From positions 21,638,001 to 21,702,000 of the forward strand of contig CM060732.1 in assembly GCA_030704615.1 (NCBI GenBank): DNA of 64,000 nucleotides. The letters are read 5' to 3'. A model generated the notes under the pieces. It was given only the letters and a program-made list of their open reading frames with translations, was not told the DNA's origin and searched no databases. Shown piece by piece: positions 35,937-46,934 of the stretch (positions within the stretch are counted from its first letter, which is position 1; each line of letters opens with the position of its first letter). Source of the DNA: Takakia lepidozioides (taxonomy: Eukaryota > Streptophyta > Takakiopsida > Takakiales > Takakiaceae). Made by a program: the position numbers and the translations under genes.

Positions 35937-38900
35937 TGCGTCAAAAACTTAAAGGCTGCGAGTGAGATACAAATAAAAACCCTAAATGCAGTAGCTAGAT
36001 AGTAGCAAAGTGCAAGTGCAACTACAAAAATGCAATCCACATGCAATTAAAAAACAAGGTACTAATGTAGGTAGCGCTCATCAGAAATGCAAAGGACTCA
36101 CATACGGGGGTTGCTATTCCATATGAACAGGTTGCGTGCATGCATGCACAAAATCCCTTATTATATATGCATGTGACAAATTTGTATGCACACATTGTAG
36201 ATTGTATGCAGTGGAGTTATATAACATAGAATACGACGTATTTATTGCATATGCAAATGTTACATCATATGTATATAGAAAAAATAAAAAATGGACCCTG
36301 GGACCCACTGAATGTTTAATCATTGTTTACACACCAGGGTGACAATCGGATGAGAAACTGATAGGCGGCAGATTTCATTCATCTTGGCCCGGTGATTGCT
36401 TAAGTTGCTAATGCGTTATTGATTGGTTTGGTATAAGAATTTAGGGGCACTCCCAAGTGGAGAGCGGTTCCCCAATGCTCCCGACATAAAAGGCGTTCCC
36501 AGGGCGTTCCCATGGTACCTTGAGGGTAATTTGGTTAGCTCCCACTTCTAATAGAATCTAATTAATTTATGCAAGCTACCAGCCTAGAACAAATTTGGAA
36601 CATGTTATATTCTACATTTTGAAACCCCTACCAGGGATTCTCTCCCCCCTGTCTCTGGGCTCTCTCTCTCTCTGCCTATGGCATCCACCCGTGAGCCGTG
36701 CCTTCACAAGCCCCGGGATACATATCAAATTGATGGCCTCAATCGGGCCTATCCAATGGTACCAACCATTTCTTATCATTTGCTAAAACACGCTTTCATT
36801 CCCATGCAAGAAGAACACCATGAATAGTGCACAAGAAATCAAAGGCATAGGGAGAAAACCCCCCTTAAAATACCCGTACCAGGGACCAACAGTCCCTGGC
36901 GGGGTCCGTCGCAATACCCAGCGGTTAAAACCGATACCCCGCGGCCAGTGCTACGTGGCACGACGTGACTGGCCCGCCGCCGGCGCGGATCCACTGGGTA
37001 ATAGCAAGCTCCGTCGTCTCTGCCGCTCGTGTCGTACCTGCGCGGGCCCAGCTATGGTGCCTGGTGCTACCACGCAGTGTACCAGCAACTCGTACTTTAC
37101 TCCAGGGATGCGCCTTCCCATGGCGATTCTAGGCAACCTCCTTGGTTGACCTCCAGCCTAGAGGCGCCTAAGGCGCTGACACTTTAGTGCTGGGCTCTGC
37201 CTTTTTTGGCAGCTCTCTAGAAAATAGCTTAACCACTTATAAAGCTAGTTAGCATTGCCTCCCATGGTCCTCTATGGCCAGGGGGCTTATGAACTTAAGA
37301 ATATGGAAATTTTGGCGATAGCTTCGCCGTCTCAGGCACTATGGCCGTTGCCACTAAGCTAGCTAGAAAGGGAAATTTGACAAGAGCTTCGCCACTTCAT
37401 GCAAGCTTGCCCTCTCTTTAAACATAATAATGGACATCTACCCTCACTTCCATGACGTAATTGGGTTAGATTCCTAAGGCCCTGTCTCTTGGGGCTTTAT
37501 ACATGTGCTCTTCATACATGCACATAGAGATGCACACACATCATCTTTGAAAGAAGGTTAGTTTTTATAGATTTCTAGCAAGCAAAGCTATAAGGTCCCT
37601 TCTTGGAACAAGCTTAAACAACAAATGGAACAAATGAATTCAAAAGTCAAGATCATATGGTAAGTCACCCTCTGAAACAAATGGTGCTTGGGATGCACTA
37701 AATCGCTCGGTAGAATGGTACTCAAATCTGGTCCTCTTTCGGCACTCCTACTCGTCCTCAAGTCTCCCACTTCATGGAGCGCTTTCTCTACTTCTTGCCT
37801 CAAATGGCCACAAGGCCTTGAGCTAGGACTATCCTGCTCTCACTATGGTTGCTTCTACTACTAGAGAGCCACAAGCTCAACCCTTTAGGATCTAGCTCCC
37901 TCAAGCTTAAAACTAACTACACAAGCAAAAGGCCCAAGCAAAGAAATGAGACTAGATGAAGAACAAGAGGAGCTTGCTCTTCTTTTATTGTGTTTTTGGG
38001 GCCACTTAAACTAGTGAAGTATAGTCTTAAACTATTATTTCCTACATGAGTCTATAATTAAAAAACGATAGAACACCATAAAATAATAACCATGGATGGA
38101 AAACCTTGATGTTAATGATAAATCTGGTTTTTCATCCATCCAATGGATGACCAGTTGGCGCTAGGTTGTCTTCTCATCCACCCAGCTTGCAGGTCGAATT
38201 TCCAGTTTTCATCCATTGGATGAGCTAGAATTCCATTTAATCGCCCTTCGCAACTGCCTCCAGCTTGATAATTTGATGTCGTCTTCCATCACCTCCAAAA
38301 ATCACCAAACATGGTGACAAATTATAATTAGATGCCCCATAGCTACCCGTAAATTCTCAAGGGAATCGGGGAAGCAAAGCCACACCTTTTGTTGGTTTCC
38401 ATGGTTTTGCCATATAGACAGTCTGTCGCTTCCTGTCAGTAAAAATACTGGTGGTGCCCCCAGGGGGTCTTTGGCCCTGCCACTGGGTCACAGATCTTCT
38501 GGAGTTCCCTCCTACACACTTTGCATTGCTGAAGAGTTCAAAACTTTGCCGAGAAGCTCCTTTACCCGTCGTTTGCTCCGATGCAACATTTGCTTTGTCG
38601 CGATATTTTATCGTTATACAGATTGTTTCCTCCAATTGCCAAGACTCCTCGCCACGTGCTCCTACTGGACTTGAAAGGTGGGAGAATAGAGAGATCGCAA
38701 TCCGGGACCGGAACAGTCGTCATGTATTGTTTCGAACAGGTGCATGTTGTCGTTACTGGTACCGAATTGGCAACCTAACTCGCTGTCGATGCAGCTCCCT
38801 ACGGTCATTTTGACACCAGAGCTTCTCCATGGTTGTCTCAGACATGATCTAAATTCCTACGTGTTTTACCAGCGATTCCCAAATAACTCGCAAACTGCCC

Positions 38901-40030
38901 TGCTTTGGCAGTACAATGCCTAAAATGTCTGCCTTAAGATAAAAAACGATCTGGAAAGAATTTTGTACCAATACATGCATCTACAGAGAGCTTTAATATA
39001 CTTTGGGGAACCCTGTTTAAATTTCTCATTCATGTTGGATTTGCAGGAGCATCTTTCCATGCATGCAAAAGCGCCGGAAGACACTTCTTCGGCATGGAGG
39101 CTGATGCAGAGCTCTTTTCTAGCGAGCTTCATCAGCTTGAATCGGGCTCTACTTCTGCCCCCCCCCCCCCCCACAGAGGCAGTTTTGGAGGAGCCCGATG
39201 TACCTGACAAGGATCTAGACGTGGACTCTGATTTTGAGTGTAAGTAAGTCCAGTTTGTTGTCGTGGAATAGGATGTTGCATTCCATTGTGTCATTCCCGT
39301 ACTGTTCTGTTGGTTGCTTCGATGGCAAATTTCGCAATTGTGACAGCTAACACCATTCATCTTGTTGCTTTCCAGAGTGCGGCACCAATCATCGAATCAC
39401 TAGACATCTTTCGGTTTCCAAGGATGCTACATGGCCCCAAGTCCCCCTCGTGCTTACCGCTTGCATGTTTACGCGGAACCATACGTACGGTTGTTGTCCC
39501 AGTTCAAACAACCTGTTCGCCTCTCTATGGGGGGCATGGCAGAAAAAAACATTGCGGACGGGCTGGCGTATTTGTAGATGATATTGCTGCAGAGTCTGGA
39601 AGTAGTTCATCTTCAACCTCCAGTAGTTCGTGGGGTTGATGTACACATGCTTAATAATAGGTGTTTTTGCATTACAAGTATTGCCAACCTGTTCTACTCT
39701 CATCTTTTCACGCAAGCAACTTTTGGTATTTCCTGATGTATATCTACAGATCATCAAACATTGGAAAGTGTATGTGAATTGGAAGGAAGGAACTACATTA
39801 GAAAAGTCGGCATCGTTGTTCGTGTTCATTTCGCTTACGGGCATTGTACTTTGTGGAATATCATGTGACGTGCTCAAAAACCATCCACAAACCTCCCCTT
39901 GTTTCTCGGCCGGAATGAATTTGAATGTGGGGGCGGTCAAGACAGTTCAAAAAGTTAGGACATAAGGCCTTGGGTGCGGAAATAGGGGGGGGCTCGGAAT
40001 TAGGGCCTGCACACGTGGAACCTTGCTGAC
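35937..40030. other. Unassigned stretch
   Basis: No convincing gene or element. A 13-base C run occurs near 39160-39172. Around 38120-38225 there are several copies of CATCCA with TGGATGA dyads. Plus-strand frames at 38963-39247 and 39286-39639 are open but unrecognised. Confidence 0.3.
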
Positions 40031-40033
40031 GTG

Positions 40034-40057
40034 GCGTGAGCCTGGCCAGGCTCACGC
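40034..40057. repeat. Perfect 24-bp palindrome with GCGTGAGC half-sites
   Basis: GCGTGAGCCTGG at 40034-40045 is followed immediately by its exact reverse complement. The outer GCGTGAGC matches the core of the hairpin repeat at 8042-8127. Related GCGTGAGC copies occur at 40645 and 40698. Confidence 0.85.
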
Positions 40058-40841
40058 AGAAGCATTCCCCAAAAAATTGTCAGGGCATAAATCTAAGAAA
40101 CTAACTTTTGCCATATATTGTTGGCCAAATGCAAACTTGCAACAAAATCGAGCAGAGAGGAGAAGCAAATGCAGAGGACAGGACCGGAATCCGAAAAGAA
40201 GCACTAAGAAGGCTAACGCTAGGCTCTAAGGGCCTCAAAATTGAGGTGTGTCTTTATCTTCGAATTCATATTCTTCCTGTGCTTCTAATTAATATCATCT
40301 TCAGAATCATGATGAAGAGAGGGCCACGGGCTGGACGGGCCACCAATGGTTGGGGACGGCAGGATGGAAAGAGCATTTGTCTTCCTTTCTGGTGCAGATG
40401 ATTCTTCACCAACTAGAGGCCACCATACCTTGATCACAGTAGTTGTTAGAAATGTTTCAAGCCATAGCACACCACGTATCACAGTCCTCTTATAGTCCTT
40501 TAAGAGTCATAATTATAATTCTTACAGTCATAACAATCCTTATAGTCCTAGATGCAGAGTCAAGTAACCTGATTCGTTTCTCTTGAGAAGATTTACAAAT
40601 AGTTGCAAGCACAACACCCCAAGTTTTTTTCTAGCGTAGCTACGGCGTGAGCCCAGCCCCGTGAGCCTGGGAGCTGAGCTCACGTTGTAGCTGCAAAGCG
40701 TGAGCGGCACCAATGTGCTGGAGAAGCAGGCCCTATAGGCGAGGATTGCATGAAGAGGGCCTATTACCGTGGACAAACGCGGACAAAACAAAGGGGCCAC
40801 CATGCACCATGTCTGCAATGTTTACACAAAAAGAGGAATAT

Positions 40842-40843
<2 letters not shown>
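40058..40843. other. Unassigned stretch
   Basis: Contains two further GCGTGAGC motifs (about 40645 and 40698), short TAGTCCT/TAGTC repeats at 40490-40550, and no gene. Confidence 0.3.

Positions 40844-40889
<46 letters not shown>
40844..40889. repeat. (GA)n microsatellite
   Basis: About 22 uninterrupted GA dinucleotides just beyond the 3' end of the LINE at 41022-46345. Confidence 0.95.
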
Positions 40890-40891
<2 letters not shown>

Positions 40892-41021
40892 CTCCGGCCA
40901 AAGCCGGCGTAACTAAGAGCCACTTCGCCTCACGACTACTGCCCCCTCTCGGGGGTGGGCCCTCTCAAAAAGGTGTCCATAGGACACTAGGAGTCTAGAG
41001 GAGCAACGGTACCGTGGGTAC

Positions 41022-41849
41022 CTAGGGTACCCCGGGAGCCAGAGAAGGGTTAGATTCAAGTTTACGTTTGTTAGTGATAATGGCTGTGAGGGAGCGGAGG
41101 GCTGTGAGGTGTATTGATTTGAAACATTTATGAATGGAGAGGATCGGAAGTTTGAAGTTAGTGTGTAGTGCATCGATATTGGCGTTAGGAATGCCACCTC
41201 GAGTGCCAACCGTGATAACCATCAAAGGGCTAGTGACCCAACCCTTATGTCGAAGCGCAAGGATAAGTGGCGCGTATTTAAGCCGTTTGTCTAGCGTTGA
41301 ATCAGCGGGGTATCGATCATGGCAGTATGTAAATTCAATAAAGTAGATGGTGAGGTTTGGGGTTGGAGCGGTGGGTGGGGGGGAATTTAGGGGTAAACCA
41401 TGTACAAGCAAGATGTCTGGGCATAGTCTGGCCGGGCAGGTGCACGGGGGGTGGGAGCAAGTACAAGGGAGAAGCCAGTGGGGGACGGTGTGGTCTGGGG
41501 GTCGTCCTTGGTAAGTACCAGCATTGATTAGCGAGAACCATCTTGTCTCGGCGCGATGGAGGAGGAGTTTATGGATGTGCCAGACTGCTTGGTTATGGCG
41601 GGTTATACGAAGCCCATGGATGACCGGATTTGTACATTGGCTAAGAAAGTGTGGCCAGGTATCACGTTCCTGGTGGGTATGAGAACAGAGGGGGCAGTGC
41701 GGGGATGGGAAGAGGCGTGGCCAGAATATGTGTTTACGTTGATGTCCCATATATTGTGCATATCGGAATTTAAGCGTCTGTTTGATTTGGGTGTCAGTAG
41801 CTGCTTTGGAGTGCCAGAAGTAGTTCGAGAGTTTGTTATGGAGACACAC
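41022..41849 (-). CDS. LINE C-terminal zinc finger and restriction-like endonuclease domain
   Basis: A 275-codon open frame. Residues 52-72 form a zinc finger (CPLC, H67, C72). A second Cys cluster (CTCSHPPCTCP) lies at 129-139. The nuclease follows: CPDILLVHG puts the first Asp at 145, FIEFTYCHD has Glu at 172, and DKRLKY has Lys at 188 and 191, matching the PD..E/D..K..KY pattern of R2/Dualen restriction-like endonucleases. A further conserved-looking block is GWVTSPLMVITVGTRGGI at 203-220. The nuclease would nick target DNA to prime reverse transcription. This part has no internal stop. Confidence 0.75.
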   Translation of the reverse strand: MCLHNKLSNYFWHSKAATDTQIKQTLKFRYAQYMGHQRKHIFWPRLFPSPHCPLCSHTHQERDTWPHFLSQCTNPVIHGLRITRHNQAVWHIHKLLLHRAETRWFSLINAGTYQGRPPDHTVPHWLLPCTCSHPPCTCPARLCPDILLVHGLPLNSPPPTAPTPNLTIYFIEFTYCHDRYPADSTLDKRLKYAPLILALRHKGWVTSPLMVITVGTRGGIPNANIDALHTNFKLPILSIHKCFKSIHLTALRSLTAIITNKRKLESNPSLAPGVP

Positions 41850-41959
41850 CAGATTGTGTCCATTTTTGTGTATATAGTTTAGTGCGGCTAGCAGATACGG
41901 AGGTTTGCTTATTGGCTGCTCGAGTAAGGGATTTCAAAAGGTTGCCTATGGGTCGGGGC

Positions 41960-42455
41960 TCAAGGGGTTTGGTATGGGTGTATTAGCCAGAATGGGTGGG
42001 TATGTGCTATGTGGATGGGATCATTGGTAGGGTCAACAGGGGTTTCGTCGGCACCTTCATGGGCAAGAAGGTCGGCAGCCTCGTTCCCCCGGATACCTGT
42101 GTGTGCGCGCACTTTGATAAAGTGAATGGGTTGGTTGATGGAGATAGCTAGGTTGGCGATGGCTGTGATGAGATTACGGTCAGAGTGATAATGGTGAGAA
42201 GATGGGCAAGAGAGGTGGTTACGGATGAGAAAGCGCGAGGTGAGGCTGTCTGTGAAGATATAATGTGGAGGGGGGAATGAGGATAGTTGGGTGAGCGCTT
42301 CAAATATTGCCATTAGTTCTGCACGAAGTATGGTGGCAGGACCAGGAAGTCTGTGAGCGAAGCCCTGATTGGTAGCGGCATGGTATACTCCATAACCTGC
42401 GTGGGAGCCATTGAGGGAGCCGTCGGTGTAGTGGGAGTGGGATGGCGGATATTTG
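41960..42455 (-). CDS. LINE RNase H domain
   Basis: One frame from about 42455 to 41960 has the four RNase HI acidic residues in order: HYTDGSLNGS (Asp), ILRAELMAIFEA (Glu), IFTDSLTSRF (Asp), and VRAHTGIRGNEAADLLAHEG (His and last Asp). It lies between the RT and the nuclease, in a frame shifted from that of the nuclease. The domain itself is intact in its key residues. Confidence 0.85.
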
Positions 42456-43861
42456 GGAGGTATAGATTGGCAGTAGGATGGGAGGAGCGGGGGGAGTGTA
42501 GGAGGGGCAGGGGACGGGCGCGGTAACGTCTTATTCCATGCCTTGTTTAAGTTAATCCTAGGGAGTGGGCCGGGTGGAATTGTGAGGACTGGGTGTGTGA
42601 GATGCGGGGGAGATTAGATGGTGGTTTTTAGCTTGTGATGTGCGCTTAAGGAGTTGATCCAGTAGGGCAGGGAAGGTGGGAGGTATGGTGAATGAAATGT
42701 GTGGTATGTTGGACATGAAGAAGACGGGTAAGGGTGGGTTCTTTGTAACGAAAGATTGTGGGAGGGCGGGTGTGGATGTACCAGCGTTGGTTAGGTTCGA
42801 TGCGGCGGAGAGGTTACACCGGGGTGGGAATCGTAGGAGGGGGTGGGGACTGTTGGGTAGCTTTGGGTGAGTGAGTAAAAGGATCGTGATGCTTGATGGG
42901 AGGACTGTGTGCCATACGGGCCCATTGGAGGCCTCATGTGTGAGGGGCCTGAAGGGGGGTTGGCAAATCCCCTCCCTGCCATGCGTGGTTGGGTGGCATG
43001 TCCGTGGGGCTCCGAAGATGGAGTCCTGGGGGTGGGGGCTGGCAAAAGTTGTTGATTTTTCCATCGGGCACGTTAAGCGGACTGGAATAATATGAATGAG
43101 TGAGTTCAAAAGTGGTGAGCAATGAGTAGAGAGAGGATATCCAGGGGGATAGTAGTATGAAGCAAATGCTTGTGATAGTTTTGTCAGGGAACGGGGTTTT
43201 TGGGAGAAGTGTCTTGGAGGGTAGCGGGTAGAACAAGCCAAATGAGTTCGGTAGCAAAGTCTTGTCGGGGTGGGTGGATTGAGCGTCACAGGGGGAGGAA
43301 GTAGAGTATTTAGCCCATAGCCAAGCTTAGTCTGTCATTGGAATGAGGCCAAGAAAACGGCCGTTTGAAGTTGTAGATAGTTGACATACGAGGGCCTTGA
43401 CAGATTGTGGGGGAGGTGGCAGGATATCCTTATCTGGATTGCATTCAGTAATGTGTTATGTGTACGTTGGGGGGCGGTAAGTGGTTGTGTTACGTGTTGG
43501 GTTGGTTTGGGAGATATTTGTTGGGGGGTATGCGCGATTTAGTTAGTGTCGGTACGTGTGGAATGCGGTGAGAGGTGAGATTGTGGGCGGGGTCGCAGTT
43601 GTCATGTGAGCCAAAGAGGTCATCCTCGATTTGCCATGAGTTATCATAGCTGTGTGTAGCCGGCCATTGGCATAGGTAATAGGTTATCAATACAAAGGGC
43701 CCCATATGAGTCTGTGGAGGTTTGGGTTTTAATACCTAGGATGGCTTCGATAACATATGCTTCAGGGTTATCTGTGTGGTCATGATGATTTGCAGGAGTG
43801 CCAGGTGAGGGGGAGCTGGGTGGAAAGTAGTTGGCGTAAGGAATGGCGTGCATTTGCAGGC

Positions 43862-43882
43862 GGGGGGGGGGGGGGGGGGGGG
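43862..43882. repeat. 21-base poly-G run inside the LINE
   Basis: An uninterrupted G homopolymer (C on the LINE coding strand, encoding a Pro run) in the Pro-rich spacer between RT and RNase H. It is a likely site of length variation and frameshift. Confidence 0.9.
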
Positions 43883-44077
43883 TTGGACGAAGTCCCTATC
43901 CGAGTGGGGAGAGGTTATAGGGGAGGTGGATGTGGATGGGGTGTCTCTAGTTCCAAGTGTTCCTGCGGTTTGGGAGGCCCTAAGTGTGTGGAGAATAGAG
44001 GGGGATGGGCCTGATCTGTAGGCAGGTAGTAAGTCGCGTTGGGTATGAGGGAAAGAGTGAGCATGGGAAGATCGCAT

Positions 44078-45784
44078 TCAAGGGTACATGATGCAGATGG
44101 GTGGCAAAAGTAGAGTACGTAGGTGTTGGAGGAACCTGCATGTTTTGGCTGTGGCACGAGAATGTTTAAGTGTGAATGCTCCCGGGGTTATAAGTTGAGT
44201 CCATGTGGCGGTGGTAAGTTGGGTGAGATGAGTGATATGCCGTTCTTTGAAATAGGTGAGGAGGGAGCGCTTTTGGCGGGGATGAAGGCGTTCAAAATGG
44301 GAGAGGGAGGGGCCGGTATTTAGGGCGTGTTCTAGCTGTGGTATCATGTTAGGATAGCCGGGTAGGTCGGTTTGGATGCTGATACGCATTTGTCGTAGGA
44401 TGAGTAATGTACGTGCCGTGGGGGAGTGTAGGCAAGATTGGGAATGAAGAGATGGAAGGGATTGTAGCCCATTGAATTTGTGGGCTAGGAATTTAAGAAG
44501 TCCGCGGTAAATAAGTCCTAGGCATCCAGGGTCATTGAGTGCTTCTTGTAGCTGGGTACCAAGGGTTCGGGCATATGAAATAATCAGGGGGCTATAACCG
44601 ACGCCGTAATAGTCTGTCGGGAGTTGGGTGAGGGCATTAGGAGTACTGGTAGGTAAGCCACATATTCGCTTGGTTAGTTGAGTGATGTGTTTGTCTAGTA
44701 CTTTGAGATCTGGGAGGGAGAAAGGAGCGGCGTGAAAAGAGTATTGGACTTGTGGCTTAAGCACAGAGCTGATGATTGATAGTTTGGGTCTAATGGAGAC
44801 AGGGGATTTAAGAAGAGCCAGGCTTTTGTTAGAGAGCTTAGCAAGTGTGGTGGTCTTTTGCACATGCCAAGTGAGTGATGGGACTAGCTGGATACCTAAG
44901 TATGTGTAAGGCTCATGGGGTCCCAAAAAGGGGAAGGAGTTGTTTAGGTAATGGATGTAGAGTTTACAATGAGAAGCCATCGCAGTTTTTGTTAATTTAC
45001 TGCGGTGGGTTGCTGCGGTAACGACGCACTTGTGGAGGCTAAGTTCCATGCCGGACCATAAATTAAAGCGGGATAACTTGCTGACTTGTCGGTTGAGGTG
45101 TTGGGGTTTGTGAGCTAGAATAGCGAGGTCGTCAGCGTATGCGGCGGCGGAGATTTCATTGAGGGAGGTTTTATAGTGATAGCCGAGATTTCCACGTGCT
45201 GACCATCTTAGTAGAGGTTCTAAAAAGATAATAAAGAGGTATGGACTGAGGGTATCACCCTGGATGGTACCGCATAGGATAGGAATAGGTGGGGTAGTAC
45301 CATAGTATGAACCGGAGTATTCCGTAGTGCTGTTGGTATAGATGTTGCCAATGAGTAGGATGGCATCGATGGGATAACCGAGGTCCGTCATGATGGCAAG
45401 TAGTCTGGCATGGTCTAAGGATCCGAAGGCATTTTTAAAGTCTATATACAAGAGATAGATATCTTGTTTAGTGAGCTTGGCATCTTCGAGGGCTGAGAGG
45501 ACGTATTGTATTTGACGAGTTGTGCTACGTGTGGCTCGGAAGCCCTCCTGGGGATCACTCAGAATATGGTGTTGTTCACCGTAATTGGATAGCAGCGTGG
45601 TCAGTGTGCTGGTAAATAATTTATAGATAGTATTGGCTAGGGCTATGGGTCTGTAGTTACTGAGGTTAGTTGGGTCGCCTTTCTTAAATAGCAGGATGGT
45701 GCGGCTGTGTTTCCAAGTAGGTGGGATACGTTTGAGTTGGTAACATAGTTTGAAAAAGGGATAGACCTTTGAGGCAAGAGTCAT
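44078..45784 (-). CDS. LINE reverse transcriptase
   Basis: A 568-codon open frame. RT blocks: TILLFKKGDPTNLSNYRPIA (29-48), DPQEGFRATRSTTRQIQ (77-93), YIDFKNAFGSLDH with Asp 115, CGTIQGDTLSPYLFIIFLEP (171-190), AAAYADDLAILAH with YADD 216-219, then the thumb (SGMELSLHKCVV, YTYLGIQL). The catalytic aspartates are intact. The TIQGDTLSP..F..FLEPLLRW phrasing is that of the R2/NeSL/Dualen side of LINEs rather than plant L1. The upstream linker continues in another frame to 46319. Confidence 0.9.
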   Translation of the reverse strand: MTLASKVYPFFKLCYQLKRIPPTWKHSRTILLFKKGDPTNLSNYRPIALANTIYKLFTSTLTTLLSNYGEQHHILSDPQEGFRATRSTTRQIQYVLSALEDAKLTKQDIYLLYIDFKNAFGSLDHARLLAIMTDLGYPIDAILLIGNIYTNSTTEYSGSYYGTTPPIPILCGTIQGDTLSPYLFIIFLEPLLRWSARGNLGYHYKTSLNEISAAAYADDLAILAHKPQHLNRQVSKLSRFNLWSGMELSLHKCVVTAATHRSKLTKTAMASHCKLYIHYLNNSFPFLGPHEPYTYLGIQLVPSLTWHVQKTTTLAKLSNKSLALLKSPVSIRPKLSIISSVLKPQVQYSFHAAPFSLPDLKVLDKHITQLTKRICGLPTSTPNALTQLPTDYYGVGYSPLIISYARTLGTQLQEALNDPGCLGLIYRGLLKFLAHKFNGLQSLPSLHSQSCLHSPTARTLLILRQMRISIQTDLPGYPNMIPQLEHALNTGPSLSHFERLHPRQKRSLLTYFKERHITHLTQLTTATWTQLITPGAFTLKHSRATAKTCRFLQHLRTLLLPPICIMYP

Positions 45785-46345
45785 AGAGATCTAGCGTGAA
45801 AAGGTCATGTATGCGGTCTATGGGTACCCCACGTTTGTCTAATGAGAAGCCGTCTAGGTCATGCCATGGGTAATGTTTGACTTTACATAAACAGTTGGGG
45901 TGGTGGTGGTCAGGGTGTAGGCAGTTTGCGACAACGGGCGTATAGGAAGTGGATGCTTGTATCCATATTTCTTTGTTGATATCAGTGGGGCTTGTCAAGA
46001 AGTGGCCCAGTCGATGTTTAAGGCAGTCAATTGGTGGATTGAGCATAGGGTTAAAGATGGCTTTGTGCGCTCTTTTAGGATGGTCATGTAGGAGCTGGCC
46101 AAAGGAGGTGATAAACTTTTTGTGGTTATCGCTAGCTTTTTGTTTGGTTATAAGATATGCGGCTTTTTTTGCGTCCCTTCCTAGCTTGGCAAGGGCAGCA
46201 ACCCAGTTCGGGATGGTACTGTGGTCCATAGGACGGGGCAAGAGGGCTTGGCATACTGGGAGAGAGTTTAGGCAAATAATATTGAATTCCCTTGCGGGCC
46301 ATCGCCATTTACTACCCAAATGCGCAGGCGGACCATCTCCATCAC

Positions 46346-46934
46346 ATTGTCAAGCTCCCTAGCATTCCCTGAGCATTGCTCCATTCTGAACTTCAAACTA
46401 GACTCCCACCATTGGAAGAGCCCGTACCTTCACCATTTGTATCTAACAAGGAGCCGTGCCTTGTCACTTTTTAATTTTTTGACCTTTTCTCTCATGTTGG
46501 AAAGCCATAAAAGCAACATGTTCCTCTCCCATTCCTACACTCACCCATGTGGAATAATAATACAATGAATATGGAATATTCTATATGGAATATTCTTATT
46601 TCATCCTTTGATATTTTGACTATAGACCCTAAGATTAGATGAATCATAATTTTTATTTTTATTTTTTTTTGGTACCCTTATTTAAGTGTTGTGCATATAA
46701 AATTGTTCTTATGCATATCTAAAATTTGTATGCACGCATACATTCCTCCATATGCATGCATTTGTGTGCGCATATAGTATAGGCTACCTCACAACAAGTG
46801 TACACCTGATGTCAGTGACCCAGGACCTGACAAGTCTCAGCATTGTGAGGGTGCTCACGTTATTCAGCAATTAACACAAGAAACCAGCAGAACTGATCTT
46901 GGGGAATATGTGGACAAGGCGATGAATAAGGAAG
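46346..46934. other. AT-rich non-coding stretch
   Basis: No gene. It separates the 5' end of the LINE from the left arm of the gypsy inverted repeat. Confidence 0.4.

Larger units (their letters stand above)
41022..46345 (-). mobile_element. Dualen/RandI-like LINE: RT, RNase H, zinc finger, restriction-like endonuclease
   Basis: On the minus strand the protein order is linker (46319-45684), RT (45784-44078), Pro-rich spacer (44077-42558), RNase H (about 42450-41960), CCHC zinc finger and a PD-(D/E)xK endonuclease (41849-41022). All lie in one orientation but in alternating frames, so the copy is broken by several frameshifts. An AP endonuclease, which would sit further 5', was not identified; the sequence beyond 46345 is AT-rich and non-coding, so the copy is probably 5' truncated. 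RT plus RNase H plus a C-terminal restriction-like nuclease is the known layout of Dualen/RandI elements first described in Chlamydomonas. R2-type elements have RT and RLE but no RNase H, and L1/I types lack RLE. Confidence 0.75.

Noticed and set aside
42558-43289. Independent Pro-rich secreted protein
   Set aside because: Position and strand place it as the spacer between RT and RNase H of the LINE, in a shifted frame.
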